Shown piece by piece: positions 63,176 to 64,000 of a stretch of DNA of 64,000 nucleotides. The translations under genes and the position numbers were made by a program. A model generated the notes under the pieces. It ran no database searches. It had not been told where the DNA came from and worked only from the letters and a program-made list of their open reading frames with translations. This stretch comes from Uloborus plumipes (lineage: Eukaryota > Arthropoda > Arachnida > Araneae > Uloboridae), in assembly GCA_038373865.1 (NCBI GenBank), contig JAXGGA010001139.1, positions 1 to 64,000 on the forward strand, written 5' to 3'. The stretch's first letter is position 1. The number at the start of each line of letters is the position of its first letter.

Positions 63176-64000
63176 AACTCTTGTTATTTTTTAAGTTGAA
63201 TGTGTGCTTTCAAGTATAAAATTATTAACTTGTTTTTCCCTCCACTTCCCCCTTTTCTTCATGTCAGCTGATTTATGTTCTTTCTCTCATCCAAACAGCA
63301 AAAAAAAAAAAAGAGCCTTACTATAGCGCGAACATTACTCAAGATCTGTATCAGTAGATTATGCGAATGAAACTTTGAATGCTTCAGTTTTATAAGTATT
63401 CTGATAATTTCGACAAAACATGTGACTTTCAATCATTGAAATATCTTAAGTTGCTTACGTTAACTGAGCATCATTCTATGTAATTTACATTTCAGAAATA
63501 TTCGTCCTTATAGAAGCGATGGAACGAGGAAGTATGTATGAAAAATATTTAGTTTAATAAGATGGCAAAGAAAAAGAATAATTATTTTAAGAAATCTTTA
63601 AAGTTGCAATTTTTAACGGTTACAGATTATCCTGAACAAATTACGTCCCCCTCGCTCGATTCTTACGGCTGTTGTTTTAATTTCTTTCGTAGTCCGAATT
63701 AAAATAAAGCACCTCCATTTATCCAGAGAAACTGCCTTCTAACCCTTTCCACATTTAATATCGTTGTAAGTAGGAATTAGACAGAAACATCGAGAGCAAG
63801 TTAGGATTACTAGATTATATGTTCTTAGTGTGATTTGATTTTGAGAAAAAATGTTCAAATGCAGGTATGCATCATTTCCGTTTTTGTTTTGGAAACAATC
63901 TACTTGTATTGATATTTAGTCAAAACGTAATGTCGCTGGGTAACGAAATGTTTGTTTGCTGACCATGCAAGTATATAATGTGACGCACACGACATTTGTC
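63176..64000. other. AT-rich non-coding stretch to the window end
   Basis: No gene or recognisable repeat was seen. Confidence 0.45.

Overview
The window looks like AT-rich, intron-rich, transposon-laden animal DNA, and its one clear gene is an arthropod-type neuropeptide precursor. A chelicerate (spider or scorpion-like) source is my inference from the gene type plus the mix of Penelope-like, Tc1/mariner, SINE and MITE sequence; the sequence does not prove it. There are no prokaryotic features, no CRISPR array and no intact RNA gene that I can support.

The gene is an FMRFamide-related peptide (FaRP) precursor on the + strand. A small exon at 22994-23092 holds the start codon (23008) and a signal peptide, and ends in phase 1. 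After an 11,790-base intron, one large exon (from 34883, stop at 36064-36066) carries all the peptides. The splice restores an Asp codon (G|AT) and gives a 422-residue precursor. I count 15 amidatable peptides: only 5 end in the classical -RFamide, while 6 end in -HFamide, 3 in -YFamide and 1 in -SFamide. A poly(A) signal lies at 36282. A strong splice acceptor before 22994 implies a further upstream non-coding exon; a GC-rich block ending in a GTAAGT donor at 12971 is a weak candidate. Near-identical peptides differ almost only at synonymous sites, so the odd -HF and -YF forms appear to be under selection.

Elsewhere, from left to right: 1-7100 is AT-rich with little structure; 7112-8530 is a Tc1-like element with intact ends and a broken transposase; 9092-10358 is a repeat built on a GTAAGTGGGCC motif; 10637-10764 is a long TA microsatellite; 13393-13798 is a TA-flanked inverted-repeat element; 13892-15092 is a Penelope-like fragment (GIY-YIG endonuclease end) flanked by 390-base inverted arms; 16.6-20.9 kb holds several MITEs, foldbacks and small tandem repeats. 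A 1.6-kb repeat at 21.1-22.75 kb recurs inverted at 44.56-46.13 kb, so the whole coding part of the neuropeptide gene lies between two inverted copies. The large intron contains a LINE 3' fragment, a 62-base tandem duplication, an internally deleted mariner and a decayed Tc1-like copy. Downstream are a 658-base near-perfect palindrome (42.5-43.2 kb) nested in a larger repeat, tRNA-derived SINE-like sequence (49.2, 49.4, 53.6 and 57.0 kb), a piggyBac-type MITE (52.8 kb), an RTE-like dispersed repeat (55.1-56.4 kb), a CA microsatellite (57.7 kb) and a hAT-type MITE with a perfect 8-base target duplication (62.2 kb).

There is no operon or multi-gene system here. The most interesting biology is the diversified RFamide-to-HFamide/YFamide precursor, followed by the architecture of the mobile elements around it.
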